Shown here: piece after piece, positions 42,113 to 51,857 of the stretch
Layout: each line of letters opens with the position of its first letter
How positions within the stretch are numbered: position 1 is the stretch's first letter
Origin: Caballeronia sordidicola
GTDB taxonomy: Bacteria; Pseudomonadota; Gammaproteobacteria; Burkholderiales; Burkholderiaceae
Direction of reading: 5' to 3'
NCBI RefSeq assembly: GCF_001544455.2
Contig: NZ_FCOC02000018.1
Coordinates: 1-64,000, forward strand
Length of the DNA: 64,000 bases
Made by a program: the position numbers and the translations under genes
The notes under the pieces: generated by a model
Seen by the model: only the letters and a program-made list of their open reading frames with translations
What the model was told of the DNA's origin: nothing
Database searches by the model: none

Positions 42113-43860
42113 GCTCGGCGACGACTTCCCGTTCTCATGAGAACGCCCGTGGTGGACCAGCGCTGGTCGTGGGCGTCTGGCGTGGGCGTTATCTGCGCTT
42201 CTCTGGCCAGCAGTTCGTACTGCTCGCGGCGCCGGCCCGTTCCGGAAAGGGCGTGGGCATCGTGGTGCCTAACCTGCTCAGCTACCCGGATTCGGTGATT
42301 GTGCTCGACATCAAGCAGGAAAACTTCAACCTTACCGCGGGTTTCCGCCGTGCACACGGGCACGACGTCTACCTGTTCAACCCGTTTGCGGAGGACGGCC
42401 GGACGCACCGGTATAACCCGCTGTCGGCGATCTCGGATGGCATATTCCGCGTCGGCGACATCCTGGCTATCGGCTACGCGCTGTATCCGGTCGGCGGTCA
42501 CGACGACTTCTGGAAGGACCAGGCACGCAATCTCTTTCTCGGTATCGTGCTGCTGCTGTGCGAGTGGCGCGATGCGCGCCGCACCGGCAACACCGATGTG
42601 TCCGACTTCCCGGTGACGATGGGTGAGGTACTGCGGCAATCATCGGGAAACGGCATGCCCGTCAAGGCGTACCTGCAGCAGGCGCTGCTGCAGAACCGGC
42701 GACTGCTTAGTGGCGCGTGCGTCGATGCGCTCAACCGCTTTCTCGCGAACGACGACAAGGTGCTCGCGAGCATTCTCGCAACCTTCAATGCGCCGCTCAC
42801 GATCTGGGCCAATCCGATTGTCGACGCCGCGACGAGTGCCAGCGACTTCGACCCACGTAACGTCCGGAAGCGCCGCATGTCGGTCTATATCGGTGTGACG
42901 CCAGACCATCTGACGGAGGCTGCGCTGCTGGTGAATCTGGTGTTCTCGCAGGTTGTGAACCTGAACACGAAGGAATTGCCGCAGGACAATCCGGCGCTGA
43001 AGTACCAGTGTCTGCTGCTGATGGATGAATTCACGTCGGTCGGCAAGATTCACATCATTGCCCGGGCAGTTGCCTATATGGCGGGATACAACCTGCGGCT
43101 GCTCTCGATCGTGCAGTCGGTGTCGCAGCTCGAGTCGGTCTATGGCCGGGCAGATGCCAGGACGTTCGTCACCAATCACGCGATGCAGATCATCTACGCG
43201 CCGCGCGAGCAGAAGGATGCGAACGAATACTCGGAGATGCTCGGCACCTTCACGGACCGCTCGCGCAGTGTGAGCCGGTTGAACGCGATCTTCGGCGGCC
43301 GCGGTGGGTCGAGCGAGAGTTTCTCCGAGCAGCGCCGCCCGCTCCTGCTGCCGCAGGAACTCAAGGAGCTTGGGCGGGACAGCGAAATCATCCTGCTCGA
43401 AAACACGAAGCCAATCCTGGCCAAGCGGATCTGCTACTGGCGTGATCCTGTTTTCACATCACGCCTCGTGGCTGCGCCAGCGATTCCAGCGATGGATCTC
43501 GCGCGCTTCATCGCCCAGGTCGAGCGGCGGGTGAGGGATGTGCGGCTGGACGACCTGGATGAGGCTGGTGTGATCCACCTTCCCCCGGAGTATCTGGAAG
43601 TACTGCAGGCCTGGGATCCTCGTGACCTGCCACGGTATCTCAACGACGTGAGCGACGACGAGGCGGCCGCCTACGTCGAGCGACATTTCATGCTGCTGGG
43701 TGTACCGGCTGCGCGCGTGGCCGTGGCAGCGCGCCGGCTGTCGCCGTCCGATCTTGATGTTGCGGAACTGCGCCCCGCGGATCGCGCGCCGAAACGCAAG
43801 TCCGCGCGCAGCACAGGTGCCTCACGGAAACAACATGGGCGCGACATCTCGCCCAACTGA
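42109..43860 (+). CDS. virD4: Coupling protein ATPase domain (VirD4/TraG)
   Basis: A 583-residue VirD4/TraG-type ATPase that links the relaxosome to the type IV channel. It opens with VVGVWRGRYLRFSGQQFVLL, Walker A is APARSGKGVGIVVPNLL (about 41-57) and Walker B is YQCLLLMDEFTSVGK (about 300). DARTFVTNHAMQIIYAPREQ is another family motif. It has no membrane helix of its own; these lie in the gene just upstream (41711-42112), which overlaps by 4 bp in another frame. Confidence 0.93.
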   Translation: MSSATTSRSHENARGGPALVVGVWRGRYLRFSGQQFVLLAAPARSGKGVGIVVPNLLSYPDSVIVLDIKQENFNLTAGFRRAHGHDVYLFNPFAEDGRTHRYNPLSAISDGIFRVGDILAIGYALYPVGGHDDFWKDQARNLFLGIVLLLCEWRDARRTGNTDVSDFPVTMGEVLRQSSGNGMPVKAYLQQALLQNRRLLSGACVDALNRFLANDDKVLASILATFNAPLTIWANPIVDAATSASDFDPRNVRKRRMSVYIGVTPDHLTEAALLVNLVFSQVVNLNTKELPQDNPALKYQCLLLMDEFTSVGKIHIIARAVAYMAGYNLRLLSIVQSVSQLESVYGRADARTFVTNHAMQIIYAPREQKDANEYSEMLGTFTDRSRSVSRLNAIFGGRGGSSESFSEQRRPLLLPQELKELGRDSEIILLENTKPILAKRICYWRDPVFTSRLVAAPAIPAMDLARFIAQVERRVRDVRLDDLDEAGVIHLPPEYLEVLQAWDPRDLPRYLNDVSDDEAAAYVERHFMLLGVPAARVAVAARRLSPSDLDVAELRPADRAPKRKSARSTGASRKQHGRDISPN

Positions 43861-43896
43861 TGGTTGGAACGTCGTGCCGCTGCACGGAGAACGCCG

Positions 43897-45816
43897 ATGA
43901 ATACGCGGTACCTGAGCGAAGAAGAGCGTGCGCGTGCGGCGCTGGCCATGATCCCTGCCGAAGATTACACGACGTGGGTCGATATGGCTTTTGCGCTCAA
44001 GCAGGGATTCGGCGAGGCCGGCTTCGACATATGGGACGAGTGGAGCCGTACCGCCCACAACTACAGCGAGCGTGCGGCACGGGTAACCTGGCGCTCGGCC
44101 GGTGAGTCAGGCGGGAAGACGCTCGCCTCTCTCTTCTGGCTCGCGCAGCAGCACGGTTTCGACGTCAGGGGCTCGCGTGCAGCGATGGACCCTGCGGAGA
44201 GGTTGCGCATGTCGTCGGCCCGTCCGTCCATGGACCGGGCGCAGCAGGCCGGCGGTGTCGCGGCTCGTGTGCGCGCGCGACAGACTGCGGTCGCGCGGGA
44301 GGCGCTGGCAATCTGGAAGTGGGCGCGACCGGTGGGCCCCGGGCATCCGTATCTCGAACGCAAGCAGGTCCGGTCAGTTCCCACACTACGCGAACTGGAG
44401 GCAGAGGAGCTGCATGCGCTGCTCGGATACGCGCCGCGCAGTGCCGAAGAGCTACTCACGGGCCGCGTTCTGGTGGTGCCGGTCCGCATCGGCGACACGC
44501 TCTCGACACTGGAACTGATCGATGCCGAAGGGCGCAAGTCAGCTCTCGCGGGTGGCGCGAAGTCGGGTGGCTACTGGGTGGTGGAACCCGACCGGTTCCG
44601 TGATGGCGTAGTGACGCCCATCCTGATCGCCGAAGGCGTGGCAACAGCCCTGGCAGCGTGGCAGGCGACCGGCTGGTTCAGCGTCGCCGCACTGTCGAGC
44701 GGCAACCTGCGGCCGGTGGCGGCGATGTGGCGCGGCCGTTATCCGGACGCGGAGATGCTCGTGCTCGCCGATCTCGGTGCCGGGTATGAACATGCGAAGC
44801 AGGCCACGCTCGGCACGTCTTCACTGCTGGCCGAACCGCACTTTGCACCGGAGGCGCGCATTGCCGGCGAAGTCCCGACTGACTTCGACGACATGGCAGT
44901 GCTGTCAGGGTTCGGTGTCGTTGGTGAGCTTTTACGGGAGTCGCTTTATGTCGCGCCGGCGCGGGATGCGATGGGCGGGGAAGAGACGGGAGAGGCAGTA
45001 GCTGCAGACGGATCGGGCGACGCACTGAAGGAGGGTAATGCAATGGGTAACGTGAAAGAGAAACTCGTGGGTGATGGAGAGGTGTCGGGGCGGCGCCGTA
45101 CGTCGCGGCGCGGGGCCAGCAGTCAGGACACACCGGAACCAGCACCGTCGGAACCAACACCGTCGGAACCAACACCGCACGAAACCCTGGCACCCGCAGC
45201 CGGGCAAGCATTGTCCCAACCTCCGGACCCGGATCGGCATGAAGCCGATGCGCCGAGGGCTGAACCACCACCCGCGCGTGCGGTGGGTGCTTCGGCACGG
45301 CGTCAGGTGGGCGAACCGCTGTACGGACTCGAGGAGGTACCGGGGGAGATCAAAGCGCTTGCGCAACACCGCTTCGGCGCGCAGATCCGTATGGCGACGC
45401 CCCGCGAGAACGGCGGTCCGTACCGCGGTGAGGTGTTCAACACCGAGCACTACATGATCCAGGAGGTGTCCACGCGCAGCGTTGTATTCCACGCGAAGGC
45501 GAACGTGGAGTTCGTCTCGGACCGGCTGCGGTGGATGGACGAGAACCAGCGCCTCAATGGGGCGGAGGTGCAGGTCGGGTACGACGGCACCCACGGGAAG
45601 GTGTATCCGTGGGACCGTGCGCGCGACCTGCTCGAGCGCACGGTTGCCTCGCTGAAGAAGTCAGCCCGCGAGGCGGGTTTCGGTAACGACCTCGACGCGA
45701 CGCTCGACCAGCTGCAGGCCACGTCGTGGACCCGGGTGAGGGAGGCACGGGCGGCGGCACTCGCGCAGTCGAAGGAGCGTGCCGGCCGCGAGCAGGGACA
45801 GGGACAGCAACGCTGA
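43897..45816 (+). CDS. Toprim/PriCT-type primase-like protein
   Basis: A 639-residue protein. Residues 1-80 resemble a PriCT_2 helical domain (AMIPAEDYTTWVDMAFALK, WSRTAHNYSERAARVTWRSA). Residues about 120-330 resemble the Toprim region of TraC/phage-type primases (HPYLERKQVRSVPTL, VVPVRIGDTLSTLELIDAEG, ILIAEGVATALAAWQATG, LVLADLGAGYEHAKQAT). A Pro/Glu/Thr-rich linker (SEPTPSEPTP) leads to a C-terminal domain (PLYGLEEVPGEIKAL, YRGEVFNTEHYMIQEVS) common in conjugative elements. It may prime complementary-strand synthesis in the recipient. Its exact activity is uncertain. Confidence 0.78.
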   Translation: MNTRYLSEEERARAALAMIPAEDYTTWVDMAFALKQGFGEAGFDIWDEWSRTAHNYSERAARVTWRSAGESGGKTLASLFWLAQQHGFDVRGSRAAMDPAERLRMSSARPSMDRAQQAGGVAARVRARQTAVAREALAIWKWARPVGPGHPYLERKQVRSVPTLRELEAEELHALLGYAPRSAEELLTGRVLVVPVRIGDTLSTLELIDAEGRKSALAGGAKSGGYWVVEPDRFRDGVVTPILIAEGVATALAAWQATGWFSVAALSSGNLRPVAAMWRGRYPDAEMLVLADLGAGYEHAKQATLGTSSLLAEPHFAPEARIAGEVPTDFDDMAVLSGFGVVGELLRESLYVAPARDAMGGEETGEAVAADGSGDALKEGNAMGNVKEKLVGDGEVSGRRRTSRRGASSQDTPEPAPSEPTPSEPTPHETLAPAAGQALSQPPDPDRHEADAPRAEPPPARAVGASARRQVGEPLYGLEEVPGEIKALAQHRFGAQIRMATPRENGGPYRGEVFNTEHYMIQEVSTRSVVFHAKANVEFVSDRLRWMDENQRLNGAEVQVGYDGTHGKVYPWDRARDLLERTVASLKKSAREAGFGNDLDATLDQLQATSWTRVREARAAALAQSKERAGREQGQGQQR

Positions 45817-45861
45817 GCGTGCGACGCTCCCGCCAGTGCAGTGATCAGAGGAAGATTCATT

Positions 45862-47412
45862 ATGGATGAAACCGCAACTTCTTCCGGCCCGCATGCGGAC
45901 GAACCGGTCATCAATGTGATCGAGCCGGACCCGCCGCCCGTCCCGGATCCGCAGGGCGGCGCCGCAGGCGCGCAGCGCTTCGATCGGACCGCGGCCGACG
46001 CAATGGTGGCACGCCGACGCCGCGAGTTCGACGCAGTGCGGGCGCGGCTGCGCGATCAGGCCATCGAGGCGGATGCCCCGCCGCAGGCCGCTGCACAGCA
46101 ACCCGCGTCTCCGGCGGCGCCCCGTGGCGCCGAAGATGCATCGGCCGCGCGCTGGGCACCGCTTGGCAGTCCGCCGGAGACGGTGCGCAAGCGCTACCTG
46201 CGGGCTGGCAACCAGTATTTTCTGAAAGACGCGCCGCATCAGCTCGCGTTCGAGGATATTGGTCCGTGCCTCGTGACGGAACACAACCGCCCCGATGTCG
46301 TTGAGTCGATGGTGGACATGGCCCGTGCGAAGGCGTGGGGGCGCATCCGGGTGTCAGGCCACGAGCAGTTCCGCCGCGAGGTGTGGGTTCAGGCAACGCT
46401 GCTCGGCATCGAGGTGAGCGGGTACGCGCCGAAGGCAGTCGACTTCGCGCGTCTGGCCGAAGGCCGCCGTGACCGAATGACCAATCGCATTGACGTGATG
46501 GAAACGACCGCGGCCGCGCAGGTGCCTGCGAATCGACCAGAGGCGCTCGAGGCGGCGCCTGGCCCGACCGTTTCGCAGACGGCGCAACCCGCGAGGCGCG
46601 ATGCTTCCCGGGCGCCAGAGGCTCGTGCATCGACTCCACCACCGGCGCCGGCGGCGCCGCCCCGAACCGCTCCAGCTTCCGAAACGGGACCACGCGTGTC
46701 CGAGCCCGAGGGGCAGGAGCGACAGCGTTACATGGGCGAACTGGTCGAGCACGGCGGCGCGCCCTTTCAGCACAATCCGGCGCGCAGCGACTCGTATTAC
46801 GTTGTCTATCGCGATACGGGTGGCGCGGACCATGTCGTGTGGGGTGTGGACCTGGAACGGGCCGTGGCGGAGTCCGGCGCGCTTGCCGGACAGCAGGTCA
46901 TGCTCGAAAACCTTGGCCGCCGTCTCGTGACAGTGACGGTTCCGGTTCTCGACGCGACGGGAAATGTGATCGGCGAAGAAGAGAAGGAGGTCTATCGCAA
47001 TACCTGGCAGGCTGATGTGATAGGGCGGGAGCGGGCGCAGTCGCGCCCCGGCGCGACAGAGAGACAGGGCGACGCCGGAAGAAGTGAAACCGCAGCGCCG
47101 GAGCAGGCGCAGGCCGCCCGTCGGCGCGAGTCTTCCGTCGTGTCGAGCGAGGAGCGTGCCGTGCAGATGGCGGTGCTGACCGCCGCGATGCGGCAGCAGG
47201 GTTTCAGCGAGCGATCCATCGCACGCGTGCAGCAGCACGCGCAACGGCTGCTTGCCGCGTTCGTGGCGGAGGGCGTTGCGGTTCCGCGACCGCGCGTGTT
47301 TGATCCCGAGGCGCCCTCTGCACGCAGTCGCCGGACCCGCACGGCTACGGAGCGCGCCCCGACCCGTGAGGTAGAACGTGGGCCAACAGAACCGGCGCCT
47401 CCGTCCCTGTAG
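45862..47412 (+). CDS. LPD7-domain conjugation-associated protein
   Basis: A 516-residue protein rich in Ala, Pro and Arg. Residues about 100-205 match the large polyvalent protein-associated domain 7 found in relaxase/primase polyproteins (RKRYLRAGNQYFLKDAP, AFEDIGPCLVTEHNRPDV, AKAWGRIRVSGHEQFRREVW). A second folded part (RYMGELVEHGGAPFQHNP, DSYYVVYRDTGGADHVVWGV) resembles another domain often fused in such proteins. The rest is disordered linker. The ATG at 45862 follows AGAGGAAG. A role in DNA processing is inferred from position between the primase-like and MobC-like genes. Confidence 0.75.
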   Translation: MDETATSSGPHADEPVINVIEPDPPPVPDPQGGAAGAQRFDRTAADAMVARRRREFDAVRARLRDQAIEADAPPQAAAQQPASPAAPRGAEDASAARWAPLGSPPETVRKRYLRAGNQYFLKDAPHQLAFEDIGPCLVTEHNRPDVVESMVDMARAKAWGRIRVSGHEQFRREVWVQATLLGIEVSGYAPKAVDFARLAEGRRDRMTNRIDVMETTAAAQVPANRPEALEAAPGPTVSQTAQPARRDASRAPEARASTPPPAPAAPPRTAPASETGPRVSEPEGQERQRYMGELVEHGGAPFQHNPARSDSYYVVYRDTGGADHVVWGVDLERAVAESGALAGQQVMLENLGRRLVTVTVPVLDATGNVIGEEEKEVYRNTWQADVIGRERAQSRPGATERQGDAGRSETAAPEQAQAARRRESSVVSSEERAVQMAVLTAAMRQQGFSERSIARVQQHAQRLLAAFVAEGVAVPRPRVFDPEAPSARSRRTRTATERAPTREVERGPTEPAPPSL

Positions 47413-47422
47413 GAGCACAGAC

Positions 47423-47944
47423 ATGGCCTCGCGTGCGCGACTGTGTGTGGATCTCGGGCCGGCGAAGTCACGCTGGGAGGCGTGGTGTGCCCTTCACGGC
47501 GTAACGGCGGCCGATGGGGTCCGGCAACTGGTCCACGGTGTGTTGAGTCGGGACGAGCCGTCAGACGGGTTACCTGGGCGTAAATATCACCGCATTCCGG
47601 TCGACGGGCATCGAGAACGCGTCGAAATCCGTCTCACGCAGGAGGAACTCGAAGCAGCCAGCCGGTGTGCGTTCTCCAGTGGGCTGAATGTCAATCGCTG
47701 GATGGTCACGGTGATCCGCGCGCAGCTCGTGCATGAGCCGCAACTGGGCGAGCGCGAGATGCGACTGCTTGCAGACTCGAACCAGCATCTGGCCATGATC
47801 GTGACCTTGCTCGGTCGGTTGAAGGCGCATCGTGGTGCGTGCAACGCGGCGCGTGTGCTCGAGGACACGCGTGCCGTGATTGATACGCACCTGCGCACAG
47901 TGACGCAGGTGCTGCGCGCCAATCTCGATCGCTGGAGCCGCTAG
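47423..47944 (+). CDS. MobC-like relaxosome accessory protein
   Basis: A 173-residue protein with an N-terminal part (ARLCVDLGPAKSRWEAWCAL) and the ribbon-helix-helix-like segment RVEIRLTQEELEAASRCAFS, GLNVNRWMVTVIRAQLV, followed by a helical end (LRTVTQVLRANLDRW). MobC/VirD1-type proteins help the relaxase bind and melt oriT. It lies directly before the relaxase gene, which supports this call. Confidence 0.72.
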   Translation: MASRARLCVDLGPAKSRWEAWCALHGVTAADGVRQLVHGVLSRDEPSDGLPGRKYHRIPVDGHRERVEIRLTQEELEAASRCAFSSGLNVNRWMVTVIRAQLVHEPQLGEREMRLLADSNQHLAMIVTLLGRLKAHRGACNAARVLEDTRAVIDTHLRTVTQVLRANLDRWSR

Positions 47945-47945
47945 C

Positions 47946-48995
47946 ATGCCGTTCCCGAAGACATACGTCGACCAGATGCTGCTGAACTGGGGAGACCGGC
48001 TTTTCCACGATCCGCTGCGGCACGTGCGTGCGCCGCGCATGTCACGCGGCGAGCTCCGACGCGATGTACGACGCATGCGCGAGCAGCTTGCCCGCACGCT
48101 CAGGCGCACCCCCGAGGTGATGGTCAAGATCACGAACAAGGCGTCTGGCGCGCAGGGCATGGGCGCGGTGCGCCGTCATCTGCGCTACATCTCGCGTAAC
48201 GGACGGGTCGAACTCGAGGATCAGGACGGGATGGCCATGCTCGGCCGCGAGGCACTGCACGATCTGACGAATGCGTGGCACCTCGGTGGCTGGGGTATCG
48301 CGGAAGAAAGCCGAAGGCGGGAAGTGTTCAACGTGCTGCTCTCGATGCCGCCGGGCACAGACCGGCAGGCGGTGCGCAACGCTGCGCGCGCGTTCGCGGC
48401 GGAGGAATTCGGCGACGGCAGACGGTACGTCTTTGCCGCGCACGATGACGAGGCGCATCCCCATGTGCATCTGAGCATTCAGGTACGTGGACCGGACGGA
48501 AAGCGGCTCAATCCGCGCAAACAGGACCTGCAGCGCTGGCGTGAGCGGTTCGCGGCCCAGTTGCGTGAGCACGGTGTTGACGCCAATGCGACGCGCCGAC
48601 TCGCGAGGGGCGAGACACGACGTTATCCGAAACAGGCCGTCGTGCATATGACGACCCGGGGTGAAATGCCGCGTTACTGGCGATCGGAGTTGGACGAGCC
48701 GACTCGTCGCACCTTGTGGGCCGCGCATGCCGCGCCGCTTGAAGCATGGCGGGGCGTGTTGCATGCCATGGAGGGCTCGCAGACCGCGGACGATCGCAGA
48801 CTGGCGGCGGTGATCACCGACTTCGTGAGGATGATGCCGGTTCAGCACGACAGGCCAGAGATGGAGCGCAGTGATCGGGATGTACGGCAACGCGATCGCA
48901 AACCCGTTCACGCCCACGATTTGCGTCACGCACGTCGTGGTGAAGCGCAACCGGATCTGTTTCCGGAGGATCCAGACGTCGGAGTGGAACGTTGA
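47946..48995 (+). CDS. Relaxase/mobilization nuclease, VirD2-like
   Basis: A 349-residue relaxase. The three-His metal site is clear in YVFAAHDDEAHPHVHLSIQV (His166, His171 or 173, His175), and the strand VKITNKASGAQGMGAVRRHL, RYISRNGRVELEDQDG before it matches VirD2-family mobilization nucleases. It should nick oriT and lead the strand into the recipient. The catalytic Tyr is probably Tyr7 or Tyr81; I cannot decide. The start is the ATG at 47946, next to the end of the MobC-like gene. It is shorter than VirD2 relaxases fused to other domains. Confidence 0.88.
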   Translation: MPFPKTYVDQMLLNWGDRLFHDPLRHVRAPRMSRGELRRDVRRMREQLARTLRRTPEVMVKITNKASGAQGMGAVRRHLRYISRNGRVELEDQDGMAMLGREALHDLTNAWHLGGWGIAEESRRREVFNVLLSMPPGTDRQAVRNAARAFAAEEFGDGRRYVFAAHDDEAHPHVHLSIQVRGPDGKRLNPRKQDLQRWRERFAAQLREHGVDANATRRLARGETRRYPKQAVVHMTTRGEMPRYWRSELDEPTRRTLWAAHAAPLEAWRGVLHAMEGSQTADDRRLAAVITDFVRMMPVQHDRPEMERSDRDVRQRDRKPVHAHDLRHARRGEAQPDLFPEDPDVGVER

Positions 48996-49010
48996 GCAGA
49001 GGAGGCAGGT

Positions 49011-49802
49011 ATGGCGATGCCGATCATTCCGTGGATAGGTGGCAAGCGGCGGCTCGCGGACGTGCTCATTCCGCGCTTTCCTTCGCACAGCTGTTACGTT
49101 GAGGTGTTTGCGGGTGCAGCGGCACTCTTCTTCATGCGGCCGCCGGCTGAGGTCGAAGTGTTGAACGATGTGAACGACGAGCTCATCAACTTGTATCGCG
49201 TGGTGCAGCACCACCTCGAAGAGTTCGTGAGGCAATTCAAGTGGGCTTTGAGTAGCCGCGAGGTTTTCCGGTGGCTGAGCGAGACGCCTCCACACACGCT
49301 CACTGACATCCAGCGGGCCGCGCGGTTTTATTACCTGCAGCAGAACTGCTTCGGTGGCCGTGTGGAAGGGCGCACCTTCGGCACGGCGACGACCTCGCCG
49401 CCTGGGCTCAATCTTTTACGTATCGAGGAGACGCTGTCCGCGGCACATCTTCGACTGTCGGGCGCGTACATTGAGAAACTCGACTGGCAGACATGCATGG
49501 CCCGGTATGACCGGCCTCACACGTTCTTCTACCTCGATCCCCCGTACTACGAGACAGAGGGCTACGGCGTGCCGTTCGAATTCGGACAGTATGAACGCAT
49601 GGCAGCGGCGCTGAGGGGGCTACAGGGGCGCGCGATCCTTACGCTCAATGATCATGCGGCATTTCAGGATCTGTTCTCAGGGTTTGACAGAGAGTGAGTT
49701 GAACCGCCGTACACAGTTGGCGGTCCGACCAGCACAGTTATGCGCGCCGAACAGATCATTTATAGCTGGGAAAGAGCGAAGGATCCTGTGGGGTTGCTCT
49801 GA
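49011..49802 (+). pseudogene. DNA adenine methylase (D12 class) with in-frame stop
   Basis: The 263-codon frame encodes a Dam-like N6-adenine methyltransferase: PWIGGKRRLADVLIPRFPSH and EVFAGAAALFFMRP (SAM site), NDVNDELINLYRVVQ, and the catalytic FFYLDPPYYETEGYG. A TGA at 49695-49697 ends translation after 228 residues, but the frame goes on with EPPYTVGGPTSTVMRAEQII, YSWERAKDP, the normal C-terminus of this family, up to 49802. CGA to TGA is the simplest change. Such methyltransferases on conjugative elements protect against host restriction. The lost C-terminal 34 residues include the family's YTVGG/RxEQII segment, so activity is doubtful. Confidence 0.85.
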
Positions 49803-49880
49803 CGCAGGCACTGGTATCCACTAGAACGTCTCCCGTCTCTCGGCTCGGCTTCGGGCCGGCAATGCGCAGATGTTTGGGCT

Positions 49881-50309
49881 TCAACGATCGATGAACAGGG
49901 CGGGGCCACCCTTGTACGAGGCAACGACGATGACGACCATTGCGACTAGAAGAAGGGGGAAGCTGGCTACGGCCAACGGAAAGAACAGCGCAAGCTGAAG
50001 GGATGATCCCCCGATGCCATGCAGTAGATCCGTGTCGCGGATGTTTTCATAGAGCAGCCACGCTGTTGGAGCGAGACCCAGCGCGATGAGAATCAGCCCA
50101 TCGGACGTGGGAGTATGTTGCTGGATCGCCTTCGCCCAGAAGTACAGACCCCACCAAATGAGGTTGACAGCGATGGCAGTGAGCCAGAAGCCACGCATCG
50201 TGAAAAAGGTGTGGCCAAATCGGCGCAGGCAGTGGCGGTTGAACAGTTGGATCCCCTTCGCAACAGCGACGACGACAGCTAAGATCAGCGCGAGTTTGAA
50301 CCAACCCAT
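49881..50309 (-). CDS. Small inner-membrane protein (paralog A)
   Basis: A 142-residue protein with four hydrophobic segments (LALILAVVVAVAKGIQLF, FWLTAIAVNLIWWGLYFWAK, LILIALGLAPTAWLLYENI, LFFPLAVASFPLLLVAMVVI). I do not recognise the family. It is a close paralog of the protein at 52475 (same length; NRHC-RRFGHTFFTMR, DGLIL, RDTDL-HGIGG and ASYKGGPALF are shared). The ATG at 50309 is 6 nt after AGGAG; an adjacent ATG at 50312 is too close. It lies at the edge of a degraded region, so a duplication is implied. Confidence 0.75.
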   Translation of the reverse strand: MGWFKLALILAVVVAVAKGIQLFNRHCLRRFGHTFFTMRGFWLTAIAVNLIWWGLYFWAKAIQQHTPTSDGLILIALGLAPTAWLLYENIRDTDLLHGIGGSSLQLALFFPLAVASFPLLLVAMVVIVVASYKGGPALFIDR

Positions 50310-50743
50310 CATCGGCTCCTTTGGGGCACGGAATCCCACGCGATCCGCTCCAGTCGGAACACGGGGCTCAGACAGAAGCGAACTTTCATCTGTCAAATAT
50401 AGACGTTTGACTGGCGAATGCAACGTATCGAACTCGAACGGGAAGTGTGCCGCCATCCGGGTGGTCGCGTGCTGCCTACTCCGTTCGTGGCGCCTCTCAC
50501 CCTATAGCGGTCCTGGCTCTATTTTTTGTGACAATCGCATTAGAGGGTAGGCGCGGCGAGAGCTCCCAGACCGTGCGCTGCGAATTAACGCCGCCTCGGG
50601 CGGATTCGTGTACTCGCTTGTCGAGCGTTTGCCACCAGTCCGCGGTCCAAATTGCAGATGACCAAACGCTCACACAACTCATCTAAAGTCTCTCCCATTT
50701 TTGCAAATCTGATTTTTGTTTGTTGGTTTGCACTGAACCCTGA
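50310..50743. other. AT-richer intergenic region
   Basis: No gene is visible. The stretch is less GC-rich than its surroundings (for example CTATTTTTTGTGACAATCGC near 50518) and appears to be degraded or foreign DNA between the paralog A promoter and a kinase remnant. Confidence 0.45.
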
Positions 50744-50866
50744 CCCAGGGGCCCGCTCGAGATCCGTCGCGCCGCGCCCGCATTCAATCTGATGCAGGAG
50801 CGCATCACACGTTCGATGCAAAGCCGCACGCAAATGCTCGCCGCGATCAGCCACGACCTGCCTTAA
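50744..50866 (+). pseudogene. Histidine kinase remnant
   Basis: In one frame this reads LEIRRAAPAFNLMQERITRS then MQSRTQMLAAISHDLP and a stop. That is the end of a HAMP domain and the H-box (AAISHDLRTP) of an EnvZ/OmpR-type sensor kinase, with the phosphoacceptor His still present. No sensor domain precedes it and no ATPase domain follows. It is a relic fused to unrelated sequence. Confidence 0.65.
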
Positions 50867-50910
50867 ATAGTTTGATGTAACTGGCAGCACGTCCTCGCTG
50901 GTGCCTCGGG

Positions 50911-51468
50911 ATGTTGCGAACGAAGCGCCGCACGTTTGGCAACATCGCGGGGCATGTATCCGGCGTAAATGATTTGGCTGATCTTTCGGCTTGGACGGCT
51001 CAACAGCTCGATCCAACCTTAAGCTGGGATTCGATCCGATGGCTTCGCGACCGTTGGAGCGGCAAGCTGATCATCAAGGGTATTCTGGACCCGGAAGACG
51101 CATACATCGCTGCGCAGGTCGGCGTGGATGCTGTAATTGTGTCAAATCATGGTGGCCGTCAACTAGATTGCGCGCCCTCTACCATCTCTGTGGTCTCAGA
51201 GGTGGCGCGAGCGCTGGGCGATCGGACGGAGATATTCCTTGACGGTGGTGTCCGCTCTGGACAGGACGTGTTGAAGGCGCTGTGCGTCGGTGCCGACGGC
51301 GTGCTGATCGGCCGGCCCTTTCTTTACGGCTTGGGCGCGATGGGTGCGCAGGGCGTCATGCGCACGCTAGAGATCTTGCAGAAGGAGATGGATTTGACTT
51401 TAGCGCTTTGCGGACGTAAGTCCGTGGCTGATGTGGGTCGCGACATGTTGATGCCAGCTCCGTTCTAA
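50911..51468 (+). pseudogene. FMN-dependent alpha-hydroxyacid dehydrogenase, C-terminal fragment
   Basis: The 185-codon frame gives the C-terminal half of a lactate/glycolate-oxidase-type flavoenzyme: DPTLSWDSIRWLRDRWSGKL, IIKGILDPEDA, DAVIVSNHGGRQLDCAPSTI (with the catalytic His and substrate Arg), EIFLDGGVRSGQDVLKAL and DGVLIGRPFLYGL. Members are usually 360-400 residues; here the N-terminal half with the first FMN contacts is missing and is replaced by the kinase remnant region. An isolated half-barrel is unlikely to be active. Confidence 0.8.
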
Positions 51469-51854
51469 AAGTTATGCGTAAACGAAGCCGCGGCGAGTAT
51501 TGAAATCGCAAAACGGTGTCTCGATTGATATGCGCGTTGGATCGAATTAGAAGTGTTTGTCATTAGACAACCGCAAAAGTCGGTCATGCACTTGTGTGAG
51601 GGTCTATTCGTCCTTCGGTGCCCATGGGTTCAGTTACTTGCTGCCTGATCCGCCTTTCTGTGTGCCGATCCAGTCATCCATAAATTGGATCGGCGACAAC
51701 GCCAACGGCACTTTGACTTATTGCAGTTTCTGCCGGCATCGGCACTTCAAATTTAATCCACTGAATTGGAATGTATTGCGGTGCCCGCCACACTCAATCG
51801 GGCGGGGTTTTCCTTTCTCGTGGTCATTTCTCCTCGTGAGCAATCCGGCGCGCC
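51469..51854. other. Degenerate intergenic region
   Basis: No gene was recognised. It holds a short inverted pair, GATCCAGT with ATTGGATC, near 51668-51694 and otherwise low-information sequence between two remnants. Confidence 0.35.
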
Positions 51855-51857
51855 GCC

